Shown: piece after piece, positions 13,558 to 20,089 of the stretch | Position numbering within the stretch: the first letter of the stretch is position 1 | Layout of the letters: each line of letters opens with the position of its first letter | DNA from: an uncultured Fibrobacter sp. | GTDB lineage: Bacteria; Fibrobacterota; Fibrobacteria; Fibrobacterales; Fibrobacteraceae | Assembly (NCBI RefSeq): GCF_937877005.1 | Contig: NZ_CALEFV010000291.1 | Location: forward strand, 1-20,089 | Reading direction: 5' to 3' | DNA: 20,089 nt | The notes under the pieces: model-generated | The model's database searches: none | Told to the model about the DNA's origin: nothing | What the model saw: the letters and a program-made list of their open reading frames with translations, nothing else | Made by a program: the position numbers and the translations under genes

Positions 13558-15395
13558 CGTCCACCCTCCGCCGCTATATTTTCAGACGCTTTTTCCAGTG
13601 CAAGTTGACGCATGTAGAGCACAAGTCCGCGAGCCTCGGCAGGCGTCAGTCGGTCGCCGTAAGGATTCATGTTGTTACGGCCATATAGCACGACCTTAAC
13701 CAGCGAATCTATACCCAGGCTATCAATCCTAAGCAGATCCACATTTTGCGGAACAGGGTAAAACTCGCGAATGAATTTTTCATTAAGGAGCCCATCAGCA
13801 CCATGACAGGTCGCACAGCGGGATTTCCAGAGGAGGCTTGCATGCGGCAAGGTTCTCTGAGCATCGACATCCGAAGAATCTGAGACATCGCGGCTCATCT
13901 CGCGAATATACTTCTTCAGGGGATTTTCATGAGAAATAGGTCGAGATTCAACAGTCTCGCTCGATTTTATCGAAACGCCGCCTGCATAGAAAGCCCCGGC
14001 ACAAAAGGCAAACACGACAAGACCGGACATTCCAAATAATTTTTCCCTGGCATTCGGGACAAAAATTTTGTCAACTAGGAAAAGCCGAATATAAAGCGCT
14101 AGCACCGTAACAAGGGCCACAATCGGATACAGCAGCGGAATCAGGTTTGCAAGCGAAAGACCGACATTTTCAAACGGCAACTGCGCCCAAGCCCAAAATG
14201 CAAAGATGACCGACGACATAATACCCACGAAAAGCGGAAAACGAAGCATCCTGTACTCATCCGATGACCATGGATGGATATAAAAGCCCTTTTTTGATTT
14301 AGGAACGCCATGCGCCTTGTTTTCGGCGTCTTCCTCAAGTTTGGCCATATCGCTACCATCCACCTCGCCAAAGTATGCCCCCATTCCTTCCATCGAATCA
14401 TTCAGGTAACGGCGAAGCGCAAAATAGAGCAGCATGAAACCGCCCACTGAAAAGGCGACAAGTCCAAGATCTACGCAACCGAATCCAGCTATTCCGGAGA
14501 CGCCTCTTTCGGGCGCAACAAGGAAAAAACGTTCCAGAAAAAGGCCGACGAGAACACTCGTCGAAAGCGCAATGCGTCCCAGCTTGGATTCACGAACCAC
14601 CGACACCATACGAAGCTGCGGCAATACTCCTGCGAAGATAAAAGCCGACGTGCAGAACGAATCCTTCAGCAGGAAATCCCAAATCCAGATGGCGCAAAGA
14701 AACCAAGAACAAATCAACTGCAGACGTTCCAGGAGACGAACGCGATAACCTTCAGCACAGAGTAGCAAGTTTACAAGGGCAAGTCCCGAAAGGATCGCCC
14801 CCGCGATAAAGTAGACCGGGAAGAATGCGCCGCGCCACTCGGGCACGAATGTGGTCGCAAAATCCAGGCTCACTATCGTATGTACCCAAAGCACCAGCGG
14901 AAACAGGAGCCAGGCCATCGGCTTGCGGATTATATCCAATTTAGGAGCCCGCTTCGTATAAAGGTGCGTCACAAAGAACAGCAGCGAGAGAACCGCATAC
15001 ACGGCTATGCAGCAGAAGTCCCAAACCAAGGGTGAACGCACGTTCGCAAAGTTGCCGCGGGCATCGAGGAAGGGGGCCACCATGTAAAAGTTATCGATGA
15101 CGCCCAAGTGCATCAGCGGGAAAATTCCTGCAAACACAAGGCTCACGAGCGTCGAAAGTTCCGCAATCAAGGCGGTGCGGCGGTCCAGCTTGATATCGAG
15201 CGCAAGGAATATCGCCGACAACAGCGTGCCTGCATGGGCAAGCCCAATCCAGAAAACAAACAGGCTAATGGGCGTTCCCCAGAAGGTCTGGGAATCCACC
15301 ATCCAAGCCGAGGGCCCCTGATAAACAGAGTACCCCAGAGCATAAAGCCCCGGCAAGAACAGCGCAAGGCCTGCAAGCATCAGGTACTTGAACAT
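13554..15395 (-). CDS. actC: ActC-ActD-ActE-like fusion of an alternative complex III
   Basis: 613 residues. Residues 1-335 are an NrfD-like quinol-interacting membrane protein closest to ActC: FWIGLAHAGTLLSAIF (48-63), FAGIFPLMHLG (88-98) and NVRSPLVWDF (118-127), with about nine membrane segments. Residues 336-470 hold an acidic soluble stretch (YFGEVDGSDMAKLEEDAE), then HPWSSDEYRMLRFPLFVG and two or three membrane spans, the layout of ActD. Residues about 480-613 are a periplasmic class I cytochrome c with one heme site CATCH (527-531) and a likely axial methionine in NNMNPYG (M576), as in ActE. The first part is confident; the ActD and ActE labels rest on layout and gene order. Its ATG overlaps the preceding TAA (TAATG), so it is coupled to the iron-sulfur gene. 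Its job would be menaquinol oxidation and electron transfer to the periplasm. Confidence 0.85.
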   Translation of the reverse strand: MFKYLMLAGLALFLPGLYALGYSVYQGPSAWMVDSQTFWGTPISLFVFWIGLAHAGTLLSAIFLALDIKLDRRTALIAELSTLVSLVFAGIFPLMHLGVIDNFYMVAPFLDARGNFANVRSPLVWDFCCIAVYAVLSLLFFVTHLYTKRAPKLDIIRKPMAWLLFPLVLWVHTIVSLDFATTFVPEWRGAFFPVYFIAGAILSGLALVNLLLCAEGYRVRLLERLQLICSWFLCAIWIWDFLLKDSFCTSAFIFAGVLPQLRMVSVVRESKLGRIALSTSVLVGLFLERFFLVAPERGVSGIAGFGCVDLGLVAFSVGGFMLLYFALRRYLNDSMEGMGAYFGEVDGSDMAKLEEDAENKAHGVPKSKKGFYIHPWSSDEYRMLRFPLFVGIMSSVIFAFWAWAQLPFENVGLSLANLIPLLYPIVALVTVLALYIRLFLVDKIFVPNAREKLFGMSGLVVFAFCAGAFYAGGVSIKSSETVESRPISHENPLKKYIREMSRDVSDSSDVDAQRTLPHASLLWKSRCATCHGADGLLNEKFIREFYPVPQNVDLLRIDSLGIDSLVKVVLYGRNNMNPYGDRLTPAEARGLVLYMRQLALEKASENIAAEGGR

Positions 15396-16297
15396 TAGCG
15401 CCTCCCCCGCATAAATACCACGGAAGGATCAAGGTCGGCCAGTTCTCGCGGCGCGTACAGCACGCGGTTCTTGGTGAGCTGGACAAGCGGCGACTTTTCG
15501 TCGAGCCAGTTACCAAAGAGGATGGCGTTTTGGGGGCAAGCTTCGGCACAGGCGGTTTTGACGCCGCGGCCGCGCCATTCGGCGTTTTCCGTAGCAGCGC
15601 CCGCCGAAATTTTTGTCTTGAATTTAAGGCGGTCGTTCTGCAGGCGGTGCAGGCAAAGACTGCATTTTTCCATAACGCCCTTGTCGCGGAGCGGGACCTC
15701 GCGATTGAACTGGCGGGCTAGCCCGAGCTTTGGGGCATCGTTAAAATTGAACTTTCGGGCCTGAACGGGACAATTTGCGCCGCAGAAACGGCTTCCGGTG
15801 CAGCGCTTGTACATCATGGCGCTCAGGCCATCGGGCGTGTGGTTCGCAGCCCCGGTCGGGCATACCCGTTCGCACGGGGCATTCCCGCAGTGTGCGCACA
15901 TGAAGGGGGCGCTGCCGCGCATGTCGACCCAGTGCATAAAACGCCCGCGGGCAGCATCTTCGTCAGGGACGAGAGGCACGTTATTTTCGAGATTGCAGGC
16001 CAGAATGCACTTGCCGCAACCGTCGCAAGCATCCAGGTCGATCGCCATGCCGAATCGGTTGAGGGTCGAGGCTCCCGGAATCTTGAGAGCGCCCGGGGTC
16101 GGAATCTTCACGAGGTCGAGGGATTTTTTCGCCTGCGACATGGCGAGTTTGACTTCGTCTTCAAAACGCTTGAGTTCGGGCACCGAGAGCTGCGACGCGA
16201 TATCGCCGAGGACCGCCGACTTACGGCAACCGAAAAGGAGCCCCATGACGGCCACCAGCGAGCAACTCTTGATGAATTCGCGACGATCCATACCCAT
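15395..16297 (-). CDS. actB: ActB-like periplasmic iron-sulfur protein (FeS half only)
   Basis: 300 residues. The N-terminus has a twin-arginine motif (DRREFIKS, 4-11) and a hydrophobic stretch ending LLFGC (C24), so it is probably a Tat-exported lipoprotein. Ferredoxin-like cysteine groups follow: C91/94/97/101, C134/137/142/146, C166/172/176 and C212/215/250/254. The third group reads CTGSRFCGANC: the expected second cysteine is a serine (S169), which suits three [4Fe-4S] and one [3Fe-4S] cluster, as described for ActB of ACIII. Full ActB also carries a large molybdopterin-like domain of roughly 700 residues, absent here and from the window. The protein would pass electrons between the ActC-like membrane part and the hemes. 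The gene starts 16 bases after actA with AAGG as ribosome binding site. HybA/NrfC-type proteins are the alternative. Confidence 0.88.
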   Translation of the reverse strand: MGMDRREFIKSCSLVAVMGLLFGCRKSAVLGDIASQLSVPELKRFEDEVKLAMSQAKKSLDLVKIPTPGALKIPGASTLNRFGMAIDLDACDGCGKCILACNLENNVPLVPDEDAARGRFMHWVDMRGSAPFMCAHCGNAPCERVCPTGAANHTPDGLSAMMYKRCTGSRFCGANCPVQARKFNFNDAPKLGLARQFNREVPLRDKGVMEKCSLCLHRLQNDRLKFKTKISAGAATENAEWRGRGVKTACAEACPQNAILFGNWLDEKSPLVQLTKNRVLYAPRELADLDPSVVFMRGRR

Positions 16298-16313
16298 AAG
16301 ATACCTTCACAAA

Positions 16314-16877
16314 TCAGCGGTGGCAAGCGGCGCAGTACGTGGCCGCCGGATTGAAGCCTTTTTCTTTGAAAGTCTCGCCCCTGTGGCACTTGAGGCAACT
16401 TTGCATATTGAACAATTCACCGCCGTAGCGGTTCTGCATGTAGCCCCTGCCGTGACAATCGGCGCAAGCAACGCCTGCAGCCGCATGCACGCCATGGTGG
16501 AACACTACATGATCCGGCAAATGGCGCTTATGGGACCAAGGCTCGTCATCGGCTTTTGCAAGCATGGAATCCAGCGTCTCGATTCCCGGATTTTCGGTCA
16601 GCGGGAGCCTATGGCAGTCCATGCAGTCCGCTTTCGAGGGCATAAAGGCATTCGCCGAGGCGCGCGAGCCCGTATGGCAAGCGGCACAGTCCAAACCGAT
16701 GGAATCGCCGTGCAACGCATGGTCAAAAGGAATCGAGCCCACGGCACGTTCTGGAACGCGCATCTCCCCCATCAAGAAATCTGCCAAGAAAAATGCAAAG
16801 ACCACACAGAACACCAGCGTCACCAATTTAAGCGAAGGCTTTGCATTTAAGATGTTTTTTCTATTCAGGTCAAACAT
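16314..16877 (-). CDS. actA: ActA-like membrane-anchored pentaheme cytochrome c
   Basis: 187 residues with one N-terminal membrane anchor (about 18-37) and five heme sites: CAACH 64-68, CMDCH 85-89, CADCH 138-142, CLKCH 161-165 and CAACH 182-186. The pattern PFDHALH, HLPDHVVFHHGVH, GVACADCHG and LFNMQSCLKCHR follows the ActA family of alternative complex III, where the pentaheme subunit relays electrons in the periplasm. NrfH and NapC-type cytochromes also have a single anchor but a different spacing. The frame opens at a GTG (16895), but that codon lies inside a heptad array, and the ATG at 16877 directly precedes the membrane anchor, so ATG is chosen although its ribosome binding site is weak. 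The fifth heme lies two residues from the C-terminus. Confidence 0.88.
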   Translation of the reverse strand: MFDLNRKNILNAKPSLKLVTLVFCVVFAFFLADFLMGEMRVPERAVGSIPFDHALHGDSIGLDCAACHTGSRASANAFMPSKADCMDCHRLPLTENPGIETLDSMLAKADDEPWSHKRHLPDHVVFHHGVHAAAGVACADCHGRGYMQNRYGGELFNMQSCLKCHRGETFKEKGFNPAATYCAACHR

Positions 16878-16880
16878 ATA

Positions 16881-16908
16881 ACTACCAACCACCAACCACT
16901 ATTTACTA
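16881..16908. repeat. Heptanucleotide tandem array 3, in the actA leader
   Basis: Four 7-base units with consensus ACYACYA on the plus strand (for example ACCACCA); the fourth unit, TTTACTA, is more diverged. On the coding strand this is a GT-rich tract immediately before the actA start, where the ribosome binding site should be. Confidence 0.65.
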
Positions 16909-16911
16909 GAC

Positions 16912-16949
16912 CGGATGGATCCTCCTCTTTTCACTTGGAGGATGACATC
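16912..16949 (-). repeat. Dispersed hairpin repeat, copy 3 (degenerate)
   Basis: Read on the minus strand it has GTCATCCT at one end and AGGATC at the other, the same ends as copies 1 and 2. ATCCTCC (16919-16925) and GGAGGAT (16937-16943) form a perfect 7-bp stem with an 11-base loop. The inner GAGC and GTCGA boxes of copies 1 and 2 are not kept, so membership is less sure. Confidence 0.5.
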
Positions 16950-16950
16950 T

Positions 16951-17020
16951 AAACTCTAAGTTCTAATTTCACATCATCAATCATCCATCATCAATTATCC
17001 AACACATCCCACATTACACT
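16951..17020. repeat. Heptanucleotide tandem array 4
   Basis: Ten consecutive 7-base units occupy the space up to the stop codon of the monoheme cytochrome gene. CATCATC occurs twice, alternating with AATCATC and AATTATC; the outer units drift (AAGTTCT, TTACACT). The period is kept even where the unit sequence changes. Confidence 0.6.
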
Positions 17021-17022
17021 CT

Positions 17023-17388
17023 TTACTTCGGCCTCCCCGGGTCATCGGGATTCTTGAGAATGTACAGGAGCCATGCCGTCATCATTTTCGCCTGTTCTTC
17101 GGTAAGCGGAGTGATTTCCATTGCGGGCCATTCATCGGGGTGCTGCGGAGTCGGATGCATCAGGTAGAGAACCATGCCTTCCGGATTTTCGGCATAGTGT
17201 TCCACATTGTCTTTCATGGGCGGGGCGGCGAACTTGCGCGCCCAGCGGTGGCATCCCTTGCATTCGTTGTTGAAGTACTCGTGCGCCTCTTTCTTGAGTT
17301 CGGGCGTAACCGGCGGAAGCACAAATGCATCCACCGCAAAAAGTGCACACACCGAAACAAAGACTATGACCGCTACCCGCAGTTTCAA
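17023..17388 (-). CDS. Small monoheme cytochrome c, first gene of the act-like cluster
   Basis: 121 residues: signal peptide (about 1-18, MKLRVAVIVFVSVCALFA) and one heme site CKGCH (43-47), followed by a short class I-like fold with methionines (PPMKD, LYLMHP, PAMEI, AKMMT) that could give the sixth heme ligand. It would be a periplasmic electron carrier or the docking cytochrome of the redox complex. The open frame extends to a GTG at 17418, but AAAGGA at 17402-17397 lies 8 bases before a TTG at 17388, which begins a perfect signal peptide, and the -10-like box at 17423 would put the transcript start close to that GTG. The TTG start is therefore preferred. Same strand as actA, 145 repeat-filled bases away. 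Confidence 0.82.
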   Translation of the reverse strand: MKLRVAVIVFVSVCALFAVDAFVLPPVTPELKKEAHEYFNNECKGCHRWARKFAAPPMKDNVEHYAENPEGMVLYLMHPTPQHPDEWPAMEITPLTEEQAKMMTAWLLYILKNPDDPGRPK

Positions 17389-17422
17389 AACACCATCCTT
17401 TGTGGCTAAAATCCACACAAAT

Positions 17423-17430
17423 CAAATATA
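17423..17430 (-). promoter_or_regulatory. -10-like TATATTTG box of the act-like cluster
   Basis: TATATTTG on the minus strand, identical to the boxes of both tRNA genes, lies about 35 bases before the TTG start of the monoheme cytochrome. It is in the 72-base divergent gap shared with the plus-strand gene at 17461, whose ribosome binding site is AGGAG at 17450-17454. Confidence 0.5.
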
Positions 17431-17460
17431 TGTTTTTATTTTTACACATAGGAGACACAA

Positions 17461-18258
17461 ATGAAAAAAATACTTTTTTGCCTACTGCTTTTGGCGGGTT
17501 TTGCAAATGCCATAACATGCGTTGAAGCCGTATTTGCATCCAATAGAAACGGCATCACAAAAAATACACAATCGCCTTATCCAGATTCGATTCATGTCAG
17601 CCATCACGACGAAAGCGACAACCAAGATGATTACGACAATCACCATACCTTTGTATGGAAAAACGATCGCATTGCACAAAGAATCTCCTGGGATGCTCTC
17701 AACAACGAATTAGACACAACAAATTTTTTTTACGTGAACTCCGAATCGGAACTTTCCAAAAAAGGACAAGAAATTATCTTTTCTAGCAGGACATCCAATG
17801 ACACCATCATTGGCACCACGATATATTTTGAAGACGGCATTTTATCCGATTCATCCATAGAAAAAAGTCTGCCTCACTACTACAAGTTCTACATGTTTCA
17901 ATACGATGACGAGTACTTTGACGAATATACCTTGTCTGGCGATACGCTGACCTATAAGCACAAGGCTCCCATACTCCGACAGGAAATCTTTATAAACGAC
18001 GCTCAGGATAAATCCAAATGCAATAGCTATAACGCCGAAGACAATTACATCAGAAGCAATCTAGAAGTCATTCCAAGCGCAAGCGGTTTCGTTTTAAAAG
18101 AATACACTCAAAATGGCGACGATTCCTACCTAAAGGAATTCTATATGAGTATGCCCGGAAATACCACCACCGCCATCCACAAGCGTCGCGCTCCGGTAAA
18201 GATTTCGCCCAAGGTTCGCTACTTCGATTTGCTGGGCCGCTACAAGTTCACAAAGTAA
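17461..18258 (+). CDS. Unrecognised secreted protein
   Basis: 265 residues with a clear signal peptide (MKKILFCLLLLAGFANA, 1-17). The mature part is rich in D, E, N, S, Y and F (for example MFQYDDEYFDEYTLSGD) and looks beta-rich. Two cysteines remain after the leader, near 20 and 180. The last residues, VRYFDLLGRYKFTK, resemble the final strand of type IX sorting domains and basic C-terminal tails of Fibrobacter exported proteins, which would fit the PorV-like gene nearby, but this is a pattern match only. Codons are richer in A/T than in neighbouring genes. AGGAG stands 6 bases before the ATG. The mntP gene starts one base after its stop, so the two are co-transcribed. No function is proposed. 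Confidence 0.8.
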   Translation: MKKILFCLLLLAGFANAITCVEAVFASNRNGITKNTQSPYPDSIHVSHHDESDNQDDYDNHHTFVWKNDRIAQRISWDALNNELDTTNFFYVNSESELSKKGQEIIFSSRTSNDTIIGTTIYFEDGILSDSSIEKSLPHYYKFYMFQYDDEYFDEYTLSGDTLTYKHKAPILRQEIFINDAQDKSKCNSYNAEDNYIRSNLEVIPSASGFVLKEYTQNGDDSYLKEFYMSMPGNTTTAIHKRRAPVKISPKVRYFDLLGRYKFTK

Positions 18259-18259
18259 A

Positions 18260-18823
18260 ATGGGCATTATTGAAATCATCATTATCGCGGTTGTAGAGGC
18301 GATGGACTGCTTTGCCGTCGCGATTGCCACGGGACTTTCAAAGAAAGGAATCAAGTACAGCCGCGCCATGCTCCAAGCGGTTAGCTTCGGAGTATTCCAG
18401 GGCGGCATGACGCTGCTCGGATATTTCCTGGGTTGCTTCGCCGAGCGATGGTTCAACGCTGTCGGCACGCCTATCGCCTGCACCATCCTTTGCATTCTGG
18501 GCGGGCGCATGATTTGGGGTGCCGTCCGCGGTGATGCGGGCGAAGAAGAAGGCGAACAGATTGCCGCGAAAAACTTGACAATCGCAAACATTCTGTTGCT
18601 TTCAGTCGCGACAAGTATTGACGCATTCGCTGTCGGGATTTCGTTTGCATTCCTGAACGCGAACATGGTTCTTGCCACCAGCGCCATTGCACTTGCAAGC
18701 TTTATCATGGGCGTTCTCGGCTACGAAATCGGCCGTCACGCCGCCAAACGGTTCAAGACCAAGATTCCCGAAATCATCGCAGGAATTATTCTAATTATCA
18801 TCGGCTTCAAGATGTTTTTCTAG
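18260..18823 (+). CDS. mntP: Manganese efflux pump MntP
   Basis: 187 residues, the length of E. coli MntP (188). It exports Mn(II) across the inner membrane. Six membrane segments form two inverted halves, each starting with the family signature: EAMDCFAVAIATG with D16, and SVATSIDAFAVGISFA with D121, the acidic pair needed for transport. The central cytoplasmic loop is acidic (GDAGEEEGEQ). The ATG lies one base after the stop of the preceding secreted-protein gene, without its own good ribosome binding site, so translation is probably coupled. No yybP-ykoY manganese riboswitch is visible upstream. No terminator hairpin is seen after it. Confidence 0.93.
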   Translation: MGIIEIIIIAVVEAMDCFAVAIATGLSKKGIKYSRAMLQAVSFGVFQGGMTLLGYFLGCFAERWFNAVGTPIACTILCILGGRMIWGAVRGDAGEEEGEQIAAKNLTIANILLLSVATSIDAFAVGISFAFLNANMVLATSAIALASFIMGVLGYEIGRHAAKRFKTKIPEIIAGIILIIIGFKMFF

Positions 18824-18843
18824 GCATCAAGACCCTTTTTTAC

Positions 18844-18876
18844 TATCTTTGTACCCGTTCAAATTATAAACCAAGG
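18844..18876 (+). promoter_or_regulatory. Probable leuB promoter box and RBS
   Basis: TATCTTTG (18844-18851) matches TAnnTTTG. AAGGA (18872-18876) is the ribosome binding site for the ATG at 18884. No leader-peptide attenuator is seen in this short 60-base gap. Confidence 0.5.
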
Positions 18877-18883
18877 ATTAACA

Positions 18884-19975
18884 ATGAGCAAGAATTACAA
18901 GATTGCAGTGCTTCCGGGTGACGGTATCGGCCCCGAAGTCATGAAAGAAGCTGTCCGCGTGCTAGACGTGGTTTCCAAGAAGTTCGGTTTCGACGTGAAC
19001 GCCGAATGGGCAAACGTGGGTGGTGCCGCCTATGACGAAAGCGGTTCCCCGCTTCCGGAAAGCACCCTCAAGCTGGGCGAAGCTTCTGACTGTATTCTTT
19101 TCGGTTCCGTGGGCGGCCCGAAGTGGGAACACCTCCCCCCGAACCTGCAGCCGGAACGCGGTGCTCTCCTCCCGCTCCGTAAGCATTTCAAGCTTTTCTG
19201 CAACCTCCGCCCGGCCCGCGTCTACAAGGAACTCGCTGGTGCATGCCCGCTCCGTGCCGACATCGTTGGCGACGGTTTCAACATCCTCACCGTCCGCGAA
19301 CTGACGGGTGACGTTTACTTTGGCCAGCCGAAGGGCCGCGAAGGCGTTCCGGGCTCCAAGGAAGAAATCGGTTTCGATACCATGAAGTACAGCCGCTACG
19401 AAGTCGAACGCATCGCTCGCTTCGCTTTCGACGCCGCTATGCTCCGCAACAAGAAGGTTGCCTCCATCGACAAGGCCAACGTGCTCACCACGAGCGTGCT
19501 CTGGCGCGAAGTCGTGAACGAAGTCATCAAGGACTACCCGGAACTGACTCTCGAGCACCTCTATGTGGATAACGCTGCCATGCAGCTCCTGAAGCGCCCG
19601 CGTGAATTCGACGTGCTCCTCTGCCCGAACCTCTTCGGCGACATCCTCACCGACGAATGCGCCATGCTCACCGGTTCCATGGGCCTCCTCCCGTCCGCTT
19701 CTATCGCCGAAGGTTCCTTCGGACTGTACGAACCGGCCGGTGGTTCCGCTCCGGATATCGCAGGCAAGGGTATCGCTAACCCGCTCGCCCAGATCCTCTC
19801 CGTGGCTTTGATGCTTCGCTACACCTTCAAGGAAGAAGAAGCGGCCAAGGCTATCGAAGCTGCCTGCGAAAAGGTCATTGCCCAGGGCTTCCGCACTGGC
19901 GATATCTACCAGGAAGGCTGCACCAAGGTCGGTACAGTTGGAATGGGTGACGCGATTATCAAGGCATTGGGTTAA
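18884..19975 (+). CDS. leuB: 3-Isopropylmalate dehydrogenase
   Basis: 363 residues, full length. It oxidatively decarboxylates 3-isopropylmalate with NAD+ in leucine biosynthesis (cytoplasm, Mg2+ or Mn2+ dependent). Evidence: LPGDGIGPEV at 10-19, GSVGGPKW at 74-81, the substrate-binding arginines in LRKHFKLFCNLRPARVY (98-114) and VREL (137-140), Y145, K197, the metal-binding D229, D253 and D257 in YVDN and FGDILTDE, and the NAD site GSAPDIAGKGIANP near the C-terminus. The sequence is strongly biased to C-ending codons, like trpB and purH, which suggests high expression. Its stop overlaps the start of the next gene (TAATG). leuC and leuD are not in the window. Confidence 0.97.
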   Translation: MSKNYKIAVLPGDGIGPEVMKEAVRVLDVVSKKFGFDVNAEWANVGGAAYDESGSPLPESTLKLGEASDCILFGSVGGPKWEHLPPNLQPERGALLPLRKHFKLFCNLRPARVYKELAGACPLRADIVGDGFNILTVRELTGDVYFGQPKGREGVPGSKEEIGFDTMKYSRYEVERIARFAFDAAMLRNKKVASIDKANVLTTSVLWREVVNEVIKDYPELTLEHLYVDNAAMQLLKRPREFDVLLCPNLFGDILTDECAMLTGSMGLLPSASIAEGSFGLYEPAGGSAPDIAGKGIANPLAQILSVALMLRYTFKEEEAAKAIEAACEKVIAQGFRTGDIYQEGCTKVGTVGMGDAIIKALG

Positions 19976-20089
19976 TGCTCAACACAACCCTCTGCTACAT
20001 CGAACAAGACGGCAAGTACCTACTGCTCCACCGCGTCAAGAAGAAAAACGACATCAACAAGGACAAGTGGATCGGCATTGGCGGCAAGT
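19975..20089 (+). CDS. Nudix hydrolase (5' part, cut by window end)
   Basis: Only 38 codons are in the window. MLNTTLCYIEQDGKYLLLHR followed by KWIGIGGK is the typical first strand of MutT/Nudix proteins running into the start of the Nudix box (GGK-E). Such enzymes hydrolyse nucleoside diphosphate derivatives, often oxidised purine nucleotides. The ATG overlaps the leuB stop by one base, so it is translationally coupled to leuB, an unusual partnership with no obvious metabolic link. The catalytic REXXEE part lies beyond the window. Confidence 0.82.
   Translation, partial: MLNTTLCYIEQDGKYLLLHRVKKKNDINKDKWIGIGGK

Overview
The window looks like a chromosomal segment of a member of Fibrobacterota, most likely a Fibrobacter species. 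This is inferred from gene content: a PorV/PorQ-type outer-membrane protein, an LplT-Aas fusion, an AICAR transformylase without its cyclohydrolase half, a secreted HExxH/beta-helix protein, and TATnTTTG-like promoter boxes. No ribosomal RNA is present to confirm it.

Layout. 1-648: 3' part of a TrpB2-type tryptophan synthase gene, then palindromes, a dispersed hairpin repeat and a terminator. 796-7491 (minus strand): a secreted putative metalloprotease with a beta-helix, a membrane protein with a pilin-like C-terminus, and a large lysophospholipid transporter/acyltransferase/acyl-ACP synthetase fusion. 7734-10663 (plus): stand-alone AICAR transformylase, an unrecognised small protein, and the tRNA methyltransferase trmFO. 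10664-11250: a hairpin-rich non-coding stretch built partly from pieces of tRNA-Pro, then tRNA-Pro(TGG) and tRNA-Lys(TTT), both minus. 11336-13105 (plus): a PorV-like barrel protein coupled to a glycosyltransferase-like gene. 13102-17388 (minus): a five-gene cluster for a compact alternative complex III (ACIII)-like redox complex. 17461-20089 (plus): an unknown secreted protein with the Mn exporter mntP, then leuB coupled to a truncated Nudix gene.

The most interesting system is the redox cluster. It encodes a monoheme cytochrome c, a pentaheme ActA-like cytochrome, a Tat-exported ActB-like iron-sulfur protein without the molybdopterin-like half, and one polypeptide that appears to join ActC, ActD and ActE. 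Gene order follows the canonical act order. It probably passes menaquinol electrons to periplasmic cytochromes; no terminal oxidase or reductase is present in the window, so the acceptor is unknown.

The second theme is repeat structure between genes. Four gaps contain degenerate tandem arrays with a strict 7-base period but a different unit sequence at each site. Three gaps hold a hairpin element bounded by GTCATCCT and AGGATC. In two gaps the two lie side by side, and one hairpin supplies the ribosome binding site of trmFO.
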